From: CAWAND01 sp963797485
Lineage (GTDB): Bacteria > Chloroflexota > Anaerolineae > Anaerolineales > E44-bin32
DNA length: 64,000 nucleotides
Assembly: GCA_963797485.1 (NCBI GenBank)
Contig: CAWCPF010000004.1
Location: 186,001-250,000, forward strand
Direction of reading: 5' to 3'
The translations under genes were made by a program, and so were the position numbers. A model generated the notes under the pieces. It saw only the letters and a list, made by a program, of their open reading frames with translations. It searched no databases and was not told where the DNA came from. Shown here one piece after another: positions 1 through 9,315 of this stretch (positions are counted from its first letter, which is position 1; every line of letters begins with the position of its first letter).

Positions 1-35
1 TTCGATGAAAGGACCGTGGTCAGGTCGTCAGGCAT
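1..35 (-). CDS. start of a leftward CDS cut by the window edge
   Basis: A leftward ATG at 33-35 is preceded by a GAGGTGA ribosome-binding site a few bases upstream and opens a frame reading MPDDLTTVLSS before running off the window. Only 11 residues are visible, so no function can be given. The start rests on the Shine-Dalgarno match alone. Confidence 0.3.
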   Translation of the reverse strand, partial: MPDDLTTVLSS

Positions 36-384
36 GGCTCACCTCAATTCTGCCGCCGCGCGCCTATTCAAGCCGCCGCAGCTCATCTGCCTAGCCTAAG
101 GGATACGCCCGCGCCTGTCACGCTCAAAATGACACACCATCCGCCTGACATTAAGCCATGCTTCGGCAGGAAAGACTCGCGGTGAAACCCGTCTAGCCGC
201 AGGCGCCGGAGAACAGCCTACGTCCGCCGAATTGCCGGAGTTTCCTGTCCGCCTGCAGCCAAGATACCGACGCGCCCGGGCAGCCGAAATCAGTCACAGC
301 ACTTGCTCAGACCACCGCTAGAGGTGCCATCCGACTCCCGGCGAGCCGGGCTTCATCGGTTTCAGCCCAAGGATGTCGGATCCA
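36..384. other. gene-free stretch
   Basis: No convincing reading frame, RNA gene or repeat was seen. The short frames here lack a ribosome-binding site and any recognisable motif. The stretch ends at a decayed gene fragment beginning near 385. Confidence 0.4.
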
Positions 385-555
385 GACCAGGAGTTTCTGG
401 AGTCCGTATTGGATCAACCAGACGGAAATCGGCAGGCCGATGGCGGCCAGCATCCCGCGTGGCGTGTCAGGCTGCCACGGCCAGGTCGAAAGGTGGCTGG
501 CCATTTCGCGCGTGCGGAGCAGGCTAGACAATGCCTTCTCAAGCTCGCCGATAGA
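385..555 (-). pseudogene. decayed copy of the 3' end of the membrane-protein gene at 4.3-5.3 kb
   Basis: The leftward translation (EKALSSLLRTRE, then STWPWQPDTPRGMLAA and LIQYGLQKLLV) matches the last ~55 residues of the membrane protein encoded at 4267-5329 (EKALSSLLRMRE, STWPWQPETLRGMLAA, LIQFALQKLLV). The nucleotide match is also plain around both ends. No upstream part of the gene is present and the normal stop after QKLLV is lost, so this is a 3' fragment left by a duplication or by recombination. It is unlikely to be expressed as a functional protein. Confidence 0.7.
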
Positions 556-740
556 CCGCCTCGATTTTCGCGTAAGCCAGCCTCCACAACCCAGCTCCTT
601 CCATTGGCCCCCAGCCCCTTCAGGGGCGCCATACCTCGCGTGCATGGTCGGCTATGCAGAACTCGCACGACCGCGGGGATGAGCATCACTTACCGCGCCG
701 CGGTCCGCCTTCGATACTGGATCAAGCGCTCAATTACTCG

Positions 741-1121
741 ATGAATTGTGAGAGTTCTCAGATGTCTGACGCACAAGATCCCCTGCTCCAGAAGGCAAGC
801 CGCCAGGCTGATCTATGCCAGATCTTCGGCAGCGCCACTCGAGTGCTGATCCTGTGGTCGCTGGTCGGCCGTGAGCTGTGCGTAGGAGACATTGCCGCCG
901 CCATTCAGTCCTCGTGCCAGAACACTTCGCAGCATCTGCGCCTGATGAAGGACCGAGGAATTCTTGTCTCCCAACGACGGGGCCATGCCGTCTACTACCG
1001 GATCAACGGCAATGAGCTCATGCACAGGTGTCCGGTGCTTGGCGATTTCGCCATGCCGTCGCAACCCATAACACCTTCCAACGGTGCCTCGAAGCGCAGC
1101 CTTGAAGAGCCGGTGTCCTGA
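741..1121 (+). CDS. ArsR/SmtB-family transcriptional regulator
   Basis: A winged-helix repressor of about 126 residues. The core reads CQIFGSATRVLILWSLV, then the recognition-helix region (CVGDIAAAIQ, SQHLRLMKDRGIL) and the wing (RRGHAVYYRI), the usual ArsR order. It carries four cysteines (DLCQ, ELCV, SSCQ, HRCP); the one before the recognition helix and the one just after the wing are placed where thiol- or metal-sensing members may keep ligands, which is inference. ATG at 741 and ATG at 762 are both possible starts. It ends 21 bp before the iron-sulfur membrane protein, so the two probably form one transcript and the regulator probably controls it. Confidence 0.75.
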   Translation: MNCESSQMSDAQDPLLQKASRQADLCQIFGSATRVLILWSLVGRELCVGDIAAAIQSSCQNTSQHLRLMKDRGILVSQRRGHAVYYRINGNELMHRCPVLGDFAMPSQPITPSNGASKRSLEEPVS

Positions 1122-1142
1122 TGTCGATCAATGGAGGTCGCC

Positions 1143-2307
1143 ATGCGCGTTGACCCAACCTTGCTGAATGAGATCAAAGCCTACGGGGCCATCGCCCCCG
1201 AGGCGTGCTTCAATTGCGGCAACTGTACGGCGCTTTGCCCGCTGGCCAGCGATGAGCACCCCTTTCCCCGGAAGATCAACCGCATGATCCAGATGGGTCT
1301 GAAGGGGATGCTCCTGGCCAGCACCGATCCGTGGCTGTGCTACTACTGCGGGGACTGCTCCGCAACCTGCCCACGCGGGGCGGAGCCCGCCGAGACGGTC
1401 ATGGCAGTTCGCCGTTGGCTGATCGCGGAGTACGACCGATCGGGGGGGGCAGCCAAGCTCTACAAATCGGGCCGGGCAGCCGCGTTGGCCATCTTGCGAG
1501 CGGCCGTGCTGCCCCTCGTCCTGCTGCTGGGCTACCATCTCGCAACTGGCGGACGACATCTGCAGACCGGCCAGGTGGCGCTGAACGATTTTGCGCCGGT
1601 GGGGTGGGTGTGGGCTCTGGTGCTGGCCGATTTCGTCTACCTGGCCGCCCATATTGTGCGCAACATGCGCACGATGGCCGGATACGTCTTGGGCGACGAC
1701 CTCCGAGACAAGCATGTCTCCGCCGAAACCTACCTGGGCGCCCTGCGGGATTTCGTTGTGCATTTCGCCACCCAAAGACAGTGGTGGTCAAAGTGCGATC
1801 CGACGCGCCGAGTTCGAGCTCACTCGCTGGCTCAAGCACCTGCTCCTGATGACCGGCTATGTCACCATGCTCTTCCTGGTGGTCCCGTTTCTGTGGTGGT
1901 TCCAGACCGATCAGCTGTATCCGATCACCCATCCCCAACGCTGGCTGGGCTATTACGCCACGGCCGTGCTCATCGTGACTTCCGCGGAGATCCTGGTCAG
2001 CCGGCTCCGAAAGCAGGAGCAGATCCACCGCTTCTCCCACCACACCGATTGGATCTTCCCGGGCTTTTTGCTGATCGGCGCAACCACAGGCATTGCGGTC
2101 CACGCTTTTCGGTACCTGGGGCTCGCATGGCCGACCTACATCTCCTATACAGTCCACGTGATGGCCATGCTGGCCATGTTGGACACCGAAGTCGGCATCG
2201 GGAAATGGACTCACCTGGTCTACCGCCCGCTGGCGTTTGCGCTGGAGCGGATCAAGCAGGAGGCCACGGAGGTCGTCCCCGGCGCGTTGCCGGCCGGCGC
2301 GGACTAG
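1143..2307 (+). CDS. QmoC/HdrC-like 4Fe-4S membrane oxidoreductase subunit (frameshifted)
   Basis: The N-terminal part has two CxxCxxCxxxCP motifs (CFNCGNCTALCP and CYYCGDCSATCP), the pattern of HdrC-type ferredoxin domains holding two [4Fe-4S] clusters. The C-terminal part has about six hydrophobic segments with histidines in or near them (RFSHHTDW, IAVHAF, YTVHVMA), as in HdrE/NarI-type b cytochromes. The fused arrangement and the ~387-residue length match QmoC, which passes electrons between quinone and a soluble partner. No qmoA, qmoB or hdr partner lies here. The frame changes once near 1775-1815, where one extra base would explain it. ATG 1143 is preferred over 1131 because GGAGG lies 6 bp upstream. 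Confidence 0.7.
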
Positions 2308-2350
2308 GGCCCGGCTAGATCTTCCGAAAAGGGCTCGGGAAGGCTCACGC

Positions 2351-2379
2351 CCGGACCGCCTGCCCAGCAGGCGGTCCGG
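2351..2379. terminator. bidirectional hairpin terminator
   Basis: A perfect 13-bp stem (arms 2351-2363 and 2367-2379) with a 3-base CCA loop lies between two convergent genes, the QmoC-like gene ending at 2307 and the LysR gene ending at 2391. There is no long T-tract, so the fold and its position are the evidence. Confidence 0.7.
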
Positions 2380-2390
2380 CTTTCGGTTGC

Positions 2391-3314
2391 CTACGCAGCG
2401 GCCAACTGGAGAAGGTCGGCGTTGGACGGGTTGTGGACATACCCCCAGAACGTGTCCACCGCCCGTTTGGCCTGGCAGATAATCTTGCGAACCATGTAGA
2501 TTTGCCGGCAAAGGTCAACTCCGGCCACCGGCACGGCCGCGACCAGGCCCTGTTTCAAAGCCCAATCCGCGGCCAAACGCGACACGAACGAGATGCCGAA
2601 CCCGGCTTGCACGGTCCGGACGATGGCTTCGGCGCTGCCCAATTCGAGAAACAGGTCCATGTCCTCGAGAGTGATGTCGTGCTTGGCCAGCTCGGTCAAC
2701 ATCACCTTGCGGGTGCCTGAGGTGGGTTCCCGGATGAGAAACGGCTGCCCAATCAGGTCGGCGGGCTCGATTTCACGGAGCTGCGCCCACGGGTGGTCGG
2801 GGGGTGTGATCAGAATGATCGTATCAAGAAAGAACCTCTGGCACTCGAGATCGGGACCGCAGATCTCGCGGCTGACCACGCCCAGGTCGGCCTCGGCACC
2901 CAACAACTGAGGCACGACATAGCCCGCGGTGCAGCGCAGGATCGAAACCCACACAGCTGGATGCTCCCGGCAAAAGCGGGCTGCCACCAGGGGAAGGATG
3001 TACTTCCCGGCGGTGGTGCTGCACGCAATCCGAATATCGCCGGAGACCTCTTCGCGGAGGGATTGCATGAGCTGTTTCAGTTCGCAAGTCTGGCAAAGCA
3101 GCTTGCGCGCCCTGGGCACGAGCATGCGCCCGGCCTCAGTCAGGTGAAGCCCGCCGGTGGACCGCTCGAACAAGCTGACATTGAGATCGAGTTCCAGCGC
3201 CCGGATTTGGCGGCCGATGGTCGGCTGAGTCATGTGCAGGGTCTTGGCCGCTTCCGAGAAACTCACGCACTCCGCAGCCTGGACGAAGACATGGAGCTTC
3301 AGATAGTCAACCAT
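2391..3314 (-). CDS. LysR-family transcriptional regulator
   Basis: About 307 residues, normal for the family. The N-terminal HTH reads VFVQAAECVSFSEAAKTLHMTQPTIGRQI, followed by LELDLNVSLFERSTGG, both hallmarks of LysR proteins. The rest is the LysR_substrate periplasmic-binding-like effector domain (GDIRIACSTTAGKY, then DLGVVSREI and GFGISFVSRLAADWAL). ATG 3314 (MVDYLKL) is chosen because it begins exactly at the HTH fold; the frame stays open a little further upstream. It lies 78 bp after an XRE-cupin regulator on the same strand and may be co-transcribed with it. The effector is unknown. Confidence 0.88.
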   Translation of the reverse strand: MVDYLKLHVFVQAAECVSFSEAAKTLHMTQPTIGRQIRALELDLNVSLFERSTGGLHLTEAGRMLVPRARKLLCQTCELKQLMQSLREEVSGDIRIACSTTAGKYILPLVAARFCREHPAVWVSILRCTAGYVVPQLLGAEADLGVVSREICGPDLECQRFFLDTIILITPPDHPWAQLREIEPADLIGQPFLIREPTSGTRKVMLTELAKHDITLEDMDLFLELGSAEAIVRTVQAGFGISFVSRLAADWALKQGLVAAVPVAGVDLCRQIYMVRKIICQAKRAVDTFWGYVHNPSNADLLQLAAA

Positions 3315-3392
3315 GGGAACGCCCTGGCGCCGAGGCGGCCCAGGTTGTGGGCACCCGAGCAACGCCGACCGCTACGGGCGGCGGGCTGACGT

Positions 3393-4085
3393 TCATCGTC
3401 GGGCTTCCTTGGCTTGGAGGGGAGCCTGGGCCGGCGTCGGCTCTTCGGTGTCTCCCGGGATATGCTGGCCCGTTGGAGGCCCGCCATCGCCGATTTCGAA
3501 AACCAGGACCATATCTGCCGGAAGCGTCCCGGGATTGGCCATGCTGTGCGGCTGGCCGGCCTCGAACAGCAGGCTGTCGCCCATCCGCAGCCGGTAGGAT
3601 TCGTCCGCCACGCGATAGTTGATCTCGCCCGCCAGCACGTAGACGAGTTCCTCGCCCGAATGGGAGATGGGCGCATCGGTATTTCCCGCCCCGGGCCGAA
3701 GAGTGACCAGAAATGGAGCCAGCTTCTGGTTGGGCAAGCCAATGCCCAGGCTCTCCATGCTGATCCCACCGCCATCCGAGCGCAGCCGGCCTTCACGCCG
3801 GACGTAGACGGTTGCCTGCTCTCTAACATCCTCGAAGAAGGCGGTGATGGGCACCTCCAGGGCCGTGGCCAGCTGGTGAAGGGAGGACACTGTCGGTGAG
3901 TTCTGCCCGCGCTCGATCAGGCTGATGGCATTGGTCGACAAACCCGAGCGCTGGGCCAGCAGGCGCAGGGACAAGCCCTGGCTGGCTCGCAGGGAGCGGA
4001 TCCGCCCGCCAACGTTGGGTTCGCGAGGTGCGATAATGAGAGACGCTTCTTTCTGCCTGCCCCCGTAGTCTGCCGCTTGTACCAT
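3393..4085 (-). CDS. XRE-family regulator with C-terminal cupin domain
   Basis: Residues ~25-80 form an XRE helix-turn-helix (RIRSLRASQGLSLRLLAQ, then GLSTNAISLIERG and SPTVSSLHQLATAL). The C-terminal half is a cupin beta-barrel (HSGEELVYVLAGEI and GDSLLFEAGQPHSMANPG), the small-molecule-sensing module of this class (PuuR/SinR-like). About 230 residues, full length and unbroken. ATG 4085 is used because the HTH follows directly. Two direct GTGTAC repeats 13 bp apart lie just upstream and are a likely autoregulatory site. The ligand cannot be read from the sequence. Confidence 0.85.
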   Translation of the reverse strand: MVQAADYGGRQKEASLIIAPREPNVGGRIRSLRASQGLSLRLLAQRSGLSTNAISLIERGQNSPTVSSLHQLATALEVPITAFFEDVREQATVYVRREGRLRSDGGGISMESLGIGLPNQKLAPFLVTLRPGAGNTDAPISHSGEELVYVLAGEINYRVADESYRLRMGDSLLFEAGQPHSMANPGTLPADMVLVFEIGDGGPPTGQHIPGDTEEPTPAQAPLQAKEARR

Positions 4086-4099
4086 TAGAATGTGTGACT

Positions 4100-4118
4100 G
4101 TACACTAAAATAGTACAC
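4100..4118 (-). promoter_or_regulatory. direct-repeat operator candidate of the XRE-cupin gene
   Basis: GTACAC occurs at 4100-4105 and again at 4113-4118, exactly 13 bp apart and separated by an A/T-rich TAAAATA. The pair ends 15 bp upstream of the XRE-cupin start codon, a position suited to autorepression. No binding data; inferred from spacing only. Confidence 0.4.
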
Positions 4119-4266
4119 CGAATTCGGGAGTTTGGCAATTCCGCCGAATGCAGGAGAAGCCCCGCGCCGGCGATTGCGAACAGATCTGGATGGACGTGGG
4201 GGATGGGCCCCTGGAGGAGTGGAGCGCGGTGGTCGGCCACGATGTTTCGGTTGTTTGGGAGTGAAC

Positions 4267-5329
4267 CTAAACCAGCAACTTCTGGAGTGCGAATTGGATC
4301 AACCATAGGGCGATCGGGAGCCCGACGGCCGCCAGCATGCCACGCAGGGTTTCCGGTTGCCATGGCCAGGTTGACAAGCGCGATGTCACCTCCCGCATGC
4401 GGAGCAGGCTGGAAAGAGCCTTTTCAACATCGCCTACGCCGGCGTACGTTTTCAACTCGACCAGGCGCTTCAGATCCGAATAGGTTGTTTCTACCCCCTG
4501 GTTCACCTCGGAACTCGAGGCGCGCCTTCTCGCGTGTGAGCCGCCCGTGCATGCCCAGCAAGGGCAGGAAAAACGCCAGCCCCTCAACCACAAAGATGAC
4601 GGCCATCAGCGTCAGATAGGGCAAGCTTGTTCCGGGTGAGGGTGGGTTGATCAGGAAGTCGAAATAGAGGAATGAGACCACTCCCAGAGCCGATTGGGAC
4701 GTAAGACGCGAAAAGGCGTACGTCGGTCTCGGCTGCAACAGGTCGATATTAGTGGCCATCGCGTGGAGACGGCTGACCATGCGCAGCTGCCGCACCGTGT
4801 GCAGGATCAGGACCACAAACGCGGCCGCGGTCAATAGCGTGGTGCCGATGGAGAGCAGTGCCTCTGGCAGCTGGCGTGGGGATTGAACCACAGGTAGCGA
4901 GGCGATGACAAAGACATAAGTCATGGGGAGGGGGAAGAGCGCGGTCACGATCCAGGCTGCAGTCGCGGGCACGGTCGTCAGCTCGTAGCGAATCCTGCGG
5001 AAATCTGCCTGGCTTGCGATCATCGCCGGACGGAACGCCTCCAGGGCTTGCAGCGCTTGGCGATCAAGGTAGTGGGTTAATCCCACGAAGTAGCCAGGAT
5101 ACAGGGCAAACGCCAGCTTCTGAGGCTCAAAGGGTCCCCCATATAGCCAATGGGCCCCGATACTCAGGATTGCGAGCAGAAGGGTGCCTACTCCGTAGGG
5201 GACCCAGGCGGGGCCCGGCTGTCGGTCGATCCATACGATCATCCGGTCCAGCCAACTGGGCGGATAGGGCGGGATGAAATCAGACGCGCGGTTGTCGAGA
5301 TCATCTGCGGCGAAATCGTGCAGGCTCAT
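4267..5329 (-). CDS. multi-pass membrane protein of unknown function (frameshifted)
   Basis: Reconstructed length is ~353 residues. An N-terminal soluble part (MSLHDFAADDLDNRASDFIP) is followed by several hydrophobic segments, for example YGVGTLLLAILSIGAHWL, AAWIVTALFPLPMTYVFV, LLTAAAFVVLILHTV and LPYLTLMAVIFVVEGLAFF. A coiled region (EVNQGVETTYSDLKRLVELK) and a last hydrophobic segment (MLAAVGLPIALWLIQF) close it. The frame changes near 4500-4520, one extra base; the 3' part is read in the next frame and ends at QKLLV. I do not recognise the family. Its 3' end has a clear relic at 385-555 and perhaps another near 5500, so this locus has been duplicated. Confidence 0.65.
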
Positions 5330-5489
5330 AGATAGAACTCCTCAACCAGCGCGGCCGCGTTGTCGCGTTGGCACGCCCGCGGAACCTTCGCGCAGACGAT
5401 TGGCATCTGATGGACGGATTGAGCACGCGTCATACTGAACTTAGCCTCTGCTGTGTTCGGCCACGCGCCATGGCGGCTGCCCAGGGCGA

Positions 5490-5545
5490 AGCAAGGCGGC
5501 CAGCATACCATGTTGGGTTATTGGCTGCCATGGTTTCGAACGGCT
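5490..5545 (-). pseudogene. possible second relic of the same membrane-protein gene
   Basis: A short stretch resembles the part of the membrane-protein gene that encodes WPWQPETLRGMLAA: the leftward reading gives KPWQPITQHGMLAA and the bases align without gaps over about 45 positions. Flanking similarity is weak, so this could be chance. No intact frame. Confidence 0.3.
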
Positions 5546-6060
5546 GTTTCCAAAATCAGCGAGCAGCCCATCCCGGGTTCTGCGGCCCCGCACCCATCCG
5601 GATCCGGTACGCGGCCACAGACTCCCCGCAGACTTGGGGCCATCCAGCAACTGAGTCCTCGCCCAGGTGGCCGCAATGATGGCCACCACCAGCGCTCCTT
5701 CTTTTGAATGAGAAAGCCGTGATCATCGGACGTCCTACGGGACCAAATCCGACCTTCGTCCCATGGGCTGGGGTGGCTACTGGGTCCCCGTAGGGGGCTT
5801 TTGAGCGAAATCAACCCTGACGGCCCGCCAAGACCCGGTTGCGCCCGCGTCCGATATGTGGGGGATTTCACCACAGGTCTTGTCGCCCAGAACGGCCAGC
5901 CTAGGACTGGGTTGCCGGTCGCGCAGGCGCGGCTCGAGGACATCACGAGGTTTGGATGCCGGGGGTTGCGCGGCGGGGTGAGATCCTGATGTGAGGCTTC
6001 GCGGGATGACGCCCACCTTCGGGGCGCCGCTGGATCGAAATCGGGAGTTGATCGCGTGTC
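5546..6060. other. gene-free stretch
   Basis: No frame with a recognisable motif. A long leftward frame crossing it continues antisense into the ygeY fragment and is treated as a shadow. A short CCCC-GTA-GGGG stem followed by GCTTTT near 5786-5800 is the only structure seen. Confidence 0.35.
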
Positions 6061-6455
6061 ATGGTCATGTTGAGCGATGCGGGGCAGGCAAGGGCGCAGC
6101 GTGTTCTCGCGGAAGCCGCGCGCCAGCAGGCTTTCTTGGCGGACCTGATTCGGATTCGCAGCTACACGGGTGATGAGCGTGCGGCCGTTGACCGGACGCT
6201 GGATGAGCTGCGCGTCGTCGGGTGCGACGACGTCTGGATGGACACGGCCGGCAATGCGCTCGGGCGCGTCGGGAGCGGCCGGCACCTGGCCTTGTACGAC
6301 GCCCATCTCGACACCAACCAAGCCTCCGACGAGTCCCAATGGCCGCACCCACCTTTCGAGCCTGTGGTGGACAACGGGGTCATGTGGGGGCTTGGCGCGT
6401 CTGACTGCAAAGCCGGCGTGGCCGCCATCGTGTACGGCGCGGGCGTCTTGAGGTC
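6061..6455 (+). pseudogene. ygeY: truncated YgeY-like M20 peptidase/deacetylase (5' part only)
   Basis: The first ~130 residues of an M20-family metallohydrolase are present: an N-terminal helix (RQQAFLADLIRIRSYTGDE), the first metal-binding motif (LYDAHLDTN) and the second (WGLGASDCKAGVAAIVYG). The wording is that of YgeY, the hydrolase that accompanies YgeW/YgeX and selenium-dependent purine enzymes. The similarity stops abruptly near 6455, and the next base run encodes the end of a YgeW-like protein in another frame. The C-terminal dimerisation and catalytic parts are missing, so it cannot be active. Confidence 0.7.
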
Positions 6456-6931
6456 GCTTCGTCTGGTACGCGCCGAAATATGTCCGGCGGCACTCCGTGC
6501 CGCAGTCCCTTGTCTGGCTGATGCCGCGCGGAGGCATGGACGTCACGCTGGCCTCTCCGGAGGGCTATCAGCTCATGCCGGACGTCATGGCCCGAGCGCG
6601 CACTATTGCGAACCAGGCCGGTGTTGAGATCACCGAAACGCACGACACGGTCCAGGCTTTCGAGGACGCCGACTTCCTGTATCCCAAGTCCTGGGGACCG
6701 ATCATGGTGACCGAAGATGAAACGCAGGTGGAGGCCATGGTGGCGCAAAATCAGGCATGGCGCGTCACGCAGTCCAAAATGGACCTGGCCAAGCCCCACG
6801 CCGTCTACATGCACTGCCTGCCAATCGACCGCGGGCATGAGGCCGATGGGGACGTCATCGATGGTCCCCAATCCATCATTTACAGGCAGGCCGAGAACCG
6901 GCTGCACGTGCAAAAGGCCATCCTGGCCTGA
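6456..6931 (+). pseudogene. ygeW: C-terminal half of a YgeW-like knotted carbamoyltransferase
   Basis: From about 6456 the frame encodes the second domain of a YgeW-family carbamoyltransferase: WYAPKYVRRHSVPQ, GMDVTLASPEGYQLMPDV, DADFLYPKSWGP, and the ornithine-binding-domain-like HCLPIDRG, ending in NRLHVQKAILA. The carbamoyl-phosphate-binding first half is absent. It is joined directly to the ygeY fragment in a different frame. ygeW and ygeY are neighbours in known operons, so a deletion between them, or a mis-assembly, would create this junction. Confidence 0.75.
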
Positions 6932-7398
6932 CCATGGGGGGCGTGGATGAGCCGAGCCCCACGCGGGGTGCGGGCTGGGTGGAACGGTGGCCGGTCGGGG
7001 CGCGTATAATGATGACGGCTGCGTGATGGAAAACCAAGAGGATTGAATAGGTCCACCGCCTGGTTCGAGCCGGTGACCTGCTTCCCGGGCTGTGACCGAC
7101 AGTCCGCTGCTGGGCGGTGCTGGTAAAGAATACCGGATGACTTTGCACGAGGCCGCGTCCGAGGTGAGTATTCACCATCCGCCACCACACTGGGTGGCGG
7201 GTTGACCGTCTGGCGAGGGATACTTAGCCAATCGCAGATCCAGGTGAGCGAGGTGAGCTGAACTCATGGACGGCGGGACAAATCGAGGATTGCGTGACAT
7301 CGCGCGGGCCGGAAATTGCAGGTCTGTTTGCATCCAGATTGCGGGAAACGGCCAGGGCCGGAGCCAGAGCGCCTTCCCCGGATTTCGACCGCAGGGAC
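6932..7398. other. gene-free stretch
   Basis: No supported gene between the YgeW fragment and the ABC exporter. The region holds one hairpin (7179-7200, listed separately). The N-terminus of the exporter is uncertain and could extend leftward to about 7294. Confidence 0.35.
7179..7200. terminator. hairpin, possible terminator
   Basis: An 8-bp perfect stem (CCGCCACC at 7179-7186 with GGTGGCGG at 7193-7200) and 6-base loop lies between the YgeW fragment and the ABC exporter. No T-run follows, so termination is only a guess. Confidence 0.35.
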
Positions 7399-9315
7399 AT
7401 GGCCATAGCCCGAGCCCCCCTCGGCAGCTGCTCGACACGCCTGCCGGCCCGTCTGGCAAGCCATCTTGACCTACACCTGCAACCCACGGTTGTCCATGAG
7501 CTGGAAACGGAACGTTCGGCCCTCCCAACCACGCGGCCTGAGGGATTACCAGGCTTTCTGCGCAACGCCCTGGTCGCTTTGCGGGTGGCATACGTGGCTG
7601 CGCCGGGCGTGGTCTTGGGGGTGCTCTTGACCTCCTTGCTGATCGCGTTTGTCCCGGCCAGCACAACCGTCATCTGGCGCAAGCTGATCAACAAGGCTGC
7701 CGGCTTGTTCCGCGAGGGAGGCTTTCAAGTCGCCCGAACTCGTCACGCCATTTGGCTTGCTGGTGGCGGTGACGTTTCCAATATTGCCCTGTCGGAGCTG
7801 AATGCCTATCTCGATCAAAGGCTCTTGCTCGATCTCAGCATGCATGTCAGCCTGCAGACGCTTGAGCACGCAGCCGAGCTCGATCTCGAGTATTTCGAAG
7901 ATCCCAGCTTTCAGGACCACCTGAGCCGGTCGAGCGCCAACATCGGCATCAGCATCGGTCAGTTCCTTTCCAGCGCCATCGACCTCATTCGATTCCTGTT
8001 CCAGACCATTTCCCTGGCAGTCCTTCTGGCGGCCATCGATCCTTTCGTGATCCTGGTGATTACGCCGGTGGTCGTGCCGTTTGTGTGGTTCAACCTGCGT
8101 GTGGCGCAGGCGCGCTATGACAAGCAGATCCGGCAGACAACACGCAAGCGTTGGTCGACTTTCTACACGCGCCGGTTGATGGACAGCGACTTCATTCCCG
8201 AGGTGAAGATATTCGGACTGGAGAACCTGCTCCTGGAAAGATACCGGGTGTTGATGGAGGAGCTCAAGCGCGAAGACTTCAATCTGATGATCAAGCTCGA
8301 GCTCCTCGGCAACACGGTTTTTGATGTACTCTTCGCCGTCCTGTATATCGGTCTGCTGGTCTATGCCGGCTCGCGTGTCATCGCCGGCAGCCTCAATGCT
8401 GGAGATCTGGTGGTCTACCTCAGTACTTCCCAGCAATTCTCCAACTTTGCCCAGCGGGTCGGCCGATCCATGAGTGGTCTCGCCGAACAGTCTTTGTATG
8501 TGGAGGATTGGAAGCAATTCATGGACTCGAAGCCTCTAATGCAGCCAAGCGGGGAGACCAGCCCGAGCTTGACGGGGACATCGTCTTCGAACAGGTGAGC
8601 TTCGGTTACCCGAAGGCAAAAGAGGCAAACCCTGATTGATATCAACCTGCACATCCGTCCGGGAGAAACCGTTGCCATCGTCGGCGAAAACGGAGCCGGC
8701 AAGTCGACCCTGATCAAGCTGCTGTTGCGTCTCTACGATGTCGAAGAAGGGGCCATCCGGCTTGGGGGTCACGACCTGCGCGGCATTAATCTGGCTCACC
8801 TTCGACGCAGTTTTTCCTATGTGCCTCAGCGATTCAACCGATTCGAGGGCACGGCGGCGGAGAACATCGCATTCGGTGATTGGCAGAGACTATTGGGCGA
8901 CCGTGAGGCGATTACACGTGTCGGCCGAACGCGCCGGCATCCACGACATGGTTATGGGTATGCCGGATGGTTACGACACCATGCTTGGCCGGAAATTCGG
9001 GGAGTACGAGCCGAGCGGCGGGCAATGGCAGAAGATCATCATCGCCAGGGCGATGGCCAGGGATGCCCTGGTGACGGTCCTGGACGAGCCAACAGCCAGC
9101 CTGGATGCGCGGCTCGGAATTCGAGGTTTTCACGCAAATCAAAGAGCTCTCGGCCGGCCGCACCGCCATCATCATTTCACACAGGTTTTCAACCATCGCC
9201 ATGGCTGATCGGATTTCGTCATGGAGAACGGTCGTATCGTCGAAGAGGGCACCCACGCCCGTTATTGGCTGATGACGGCTTGTACACGAACATGTTCCGT
9301 TTGCATCAACGCCAA
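7399..9315 (+). CDS. ABC exporter half-transporter, fused membrane and ATPase domains (multiply frameshifted)
   Basis: The first ~400 residues form a type I exporter membrane domain (AAPGVVLGVLLTSLLIAF, FQTISLAVLLAAIDPFVILV and LLGNTVFDVLFAVLYIGLLVY). The ATPase domain follows with Walker A GENGAGKST, a Q-loop (VPQRFNRF), signature SGGQWQ, Walker B VTVLDEPTASLDA and H-loop IISHRFSTIAMADR. These lie in different frames, with at least five shifts between ~8540 and ~9245. The C-terminus LLADDGLYTNMFRLHQRQ runs without a stop into the start of a sulfotransferase gene. The substrate is probably the product of the sulfotransferase/glycosyltransferase cluster downstream. The start is uncertain (7294-7546). 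Confidence 0.7.

Noticed and set aside
1399..2511. 370-residue minus-strand frame
   Set aside because: It lies antisense to the QmoC-like gene and partly to its terminator. No motifs and no start signal.
5518..6546. 342-residue open frame on the minus strand
   Set aside because: It crosses the YgeY fragment antisense and gene-free DNA, with Pro/Arg/Ser-rich content and no motif. The plus strand explains the region.
7546..8517. 323-residue minus-strand frame
   Set aside because: It is antisense to the ABC exporter membrane domain, which has recognisable helices in the plus strand.
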